This document shows positions 4,287-5,169 of a DNA stretch of 5,169 nt, in pieces. A model generated the notes under the pieces. That model saw only the letters and a list, made by a program, of their open reading frames with translations, ran no database searches and was not told where the DNA came from. A program made the translations under genes and the position numbers. Source of the DNA: Phyllobacteriaceae bacterium UBA1059 (GTDB lineage: Bacteria > Pseudomonadota > Alphaproteobacteria > Rhizobiales > Rhizobiaceae); NCBI GenBank assembly GCA_002316345.1, contig DCDI01000133.1, positions 1 through 5,169 on the forward strand, written 5' to 3'. The number at the start of each line of letters is the position of its first letter. Position 1 is the first letter of the stretch.

Positions 4287-5169
4287 TCATGTACCGCGCG
4301 GCTTGGCCCGACTGGTGGCCTGTGCCGATGCCGGATCTTCCGGCCAGACATGTTTGGGATAGCGCCCGCGCATGTCGGCGCGGACATCGGCCCACGACCC
4401 CTTCCAGAAGCCTGGCAGATCGCGCGTGGTCTGGATCGGTCGATGCGCCGGCGAGAGAAGTTCGAGCGTCAGGGGAACGGTGCCGGATGCAATCGAAGGA
4501 TGTTGCGTTAGGCCGAACAGTTCCTGCACCCGAACCGCCAGCACCGGCCATTCGCCCTCATAGCGGATCGGCAGATGGCTGCCGGACGGCGCGTCGAAAT
4601 GGGTGGGCGCGAGCGCGTCGAGCTGGCGCTGGAGATCATAAGGAACAAGGCTGCGTAAGCCTTCGCTGACCGAAGAAGATGGGATGCGCGCGAACGACGC
4701 TTCGCCGGTAAGGAATGGCAGCAGCCAGTCATCGAGAACGGCGAGCAAGGCATCGTCGGACATATCCGGCCAAGGCGCGCCCAAGCCACGATGCAGCCAG
4801 GACAGGCGATGACGCAGCGTGGCAGCATTGTCGCTCCAGGGCAGAAGGTCGAGACCATGGCTGCGCAAGGCGTCGAGGATAGCGGCATCGGCCTGCGCGC
4901 CGGATGGGGCCGGCAGCAGGCGCTCACTCAGGACGATCGCGCCGAGACGCTCGGTTTCGCGTACGCGAACGGCGCGGCGTTCCGGATCAAACTGCGCTTG
5001 GCGACTGCGCTCGATCTTGTCGGCCAGAGCGGCGCGAATGTCCCCCTCGCTGATTTCGGCTGCGGCGGCGATCCGGGCATTCTGCGCCGCGCCTTGCAGA
5101 TCGGCCACGACCAGGAACGGCGCGCGCGCAAGGCGTTCGGTGGCTTCCAACGTGGCGCCACGCCCATTG
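4287..5169 (-). CDS. hrpB: ATP-dependent helicase HrpB, C-terminal part (cut by window edge)
   Basis: The visible 293 codons are the C-terminal third of HrpB, a DEAH-box helicase usually a little over 800 residues long whose cellular role is poorly defined. The ATPase and helicase motifs lie beyond the right edge and cannot be checked. Diagnostic C-terminal stretches are visible: NGRGA at the edge followed by APFLVVADLQG, LLPWSDNAATLRHRL, DDWLLPFLTG, and the HrpB_C block with GSHLPIRYEG, VRVQELFGLT, LTLELLSPAHRPIQTTRDLP, FWKGSW, and near the end RGRYPKHVWPEDP. The frame runs without a stop to 5169, so a TTG at 5148-5150 is not the true start. The stop is at 4287-4289. actS starts about 55 bp downstream on the same strand, so the kinase could be read from the same transcript or from a promoter within the end of hrpB. 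No internal damage is visible. Confidence 0.93.
   Translation of the reverse strand, partial: NGRGATLEATERLARAPFLVVADLQGAAQNARIAAAAEISEGDIRAALADKIERSRQAQFDPERRAVRVRETERLGAIVLSERLLPAPSGAQADAAILDALRSHGLDLLPWSDNAATLRHRLSWLHRGLGAPWPDMSDDALLAVLDDWLLPFLTGEASFARIPSSSVSEGLRSLVPYDLQRQLDALAPTHFDAPSGSHLPIRYEGEWPVLAVRVQELFGLTQHPSIASGTVPLTLELLSPAHRPIQTTRDLPGFWKGSWADVRADMRGRYPKHVWPEDPASAQATSRAKPRGT

Noticed and set aside
4232..4387. Extra N-terminal 52 residues for the sensor kinase from an ATG at 4387
   Set aside because: It would overlap hrpB by 101 bp, the added sequence is Arg/Pro-rich and unlike RegB, and a ribosome binding site supports the start at 4231.
5148..5150. TTG as start of a 287-residue protein at the right edge
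   Set aside because: The frame continues upstream to the window edge with HrpB-like NGRGA, so it is the interior of a longer helicase gene.

Overview
The window looks like a chromosomal stretch of a GC-rich alphaproteobacterium, probably of the order Hyphomicrobiales (Rhizobiales). The evidence is a RegB/RegA-type (ActS/ActR) redox two-component pair, an MmcB-family DNA repair protein (a mainly alphaproteobacterial family), a CueR/HmrR-type regulator, and intergenic palindrome-like repeats of a kind common in Devosia, Bradyrhizobium and relatives. The genus is not determined; a Devosia-like organism is a weak guess.

Layout, left to right. Positions 1-245 hold no credible gene, only two related dispersed repeats (5-74 and 171-217). 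A strong hairpin terminator (246-282) closes the minus-strand gene for a lipoprotein L,D-transpeptidase (357-992). A 184-bp divergent intergenic region (993-1176) has candidate promoters for both directions and a 10-bp inverted repeat. It separates that gene from a plus-strand copper-type MerR regulator (1177-1569). A 71-bp gap with a GAAC-N7-GTTC dyad, a possible but atypical SOS operator, leads to mmcB (1641-2153).

mmcB converges on the two-component genes. The 96-bp gap between them (2154-2249) contains two different short tandem repeat arrays of 8-bp period. On the minus strand, in transcription order, come the C-terminal part of the helicase gene hrpB (entering from the right edge, ending at 4287), the sensor kinase actS (start near 4231, end 2939) and the response regulator actR (2813-2250). 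A 125-bp actS-actR gap contains a weak hairpin.

Functionally, ActS and ActR form one redox-sensing pathway: a six-helix membrane kinase with a quinone-site motif and a redox-box cysteine, and a Fis-type DNA-binding regulator. The other genes concern the cell wall, copper response, DNA damage and RNA, and nothing in the sequence ties them into one pathway. I see no mobile element, CRISPR array, RNA gene or clearly new multi-gene system. The less ordinary signals are intergenic: the 8-bp arrays, the dyads near the ldt and mmcB promoters, and the mosaic repeat at the left edge.
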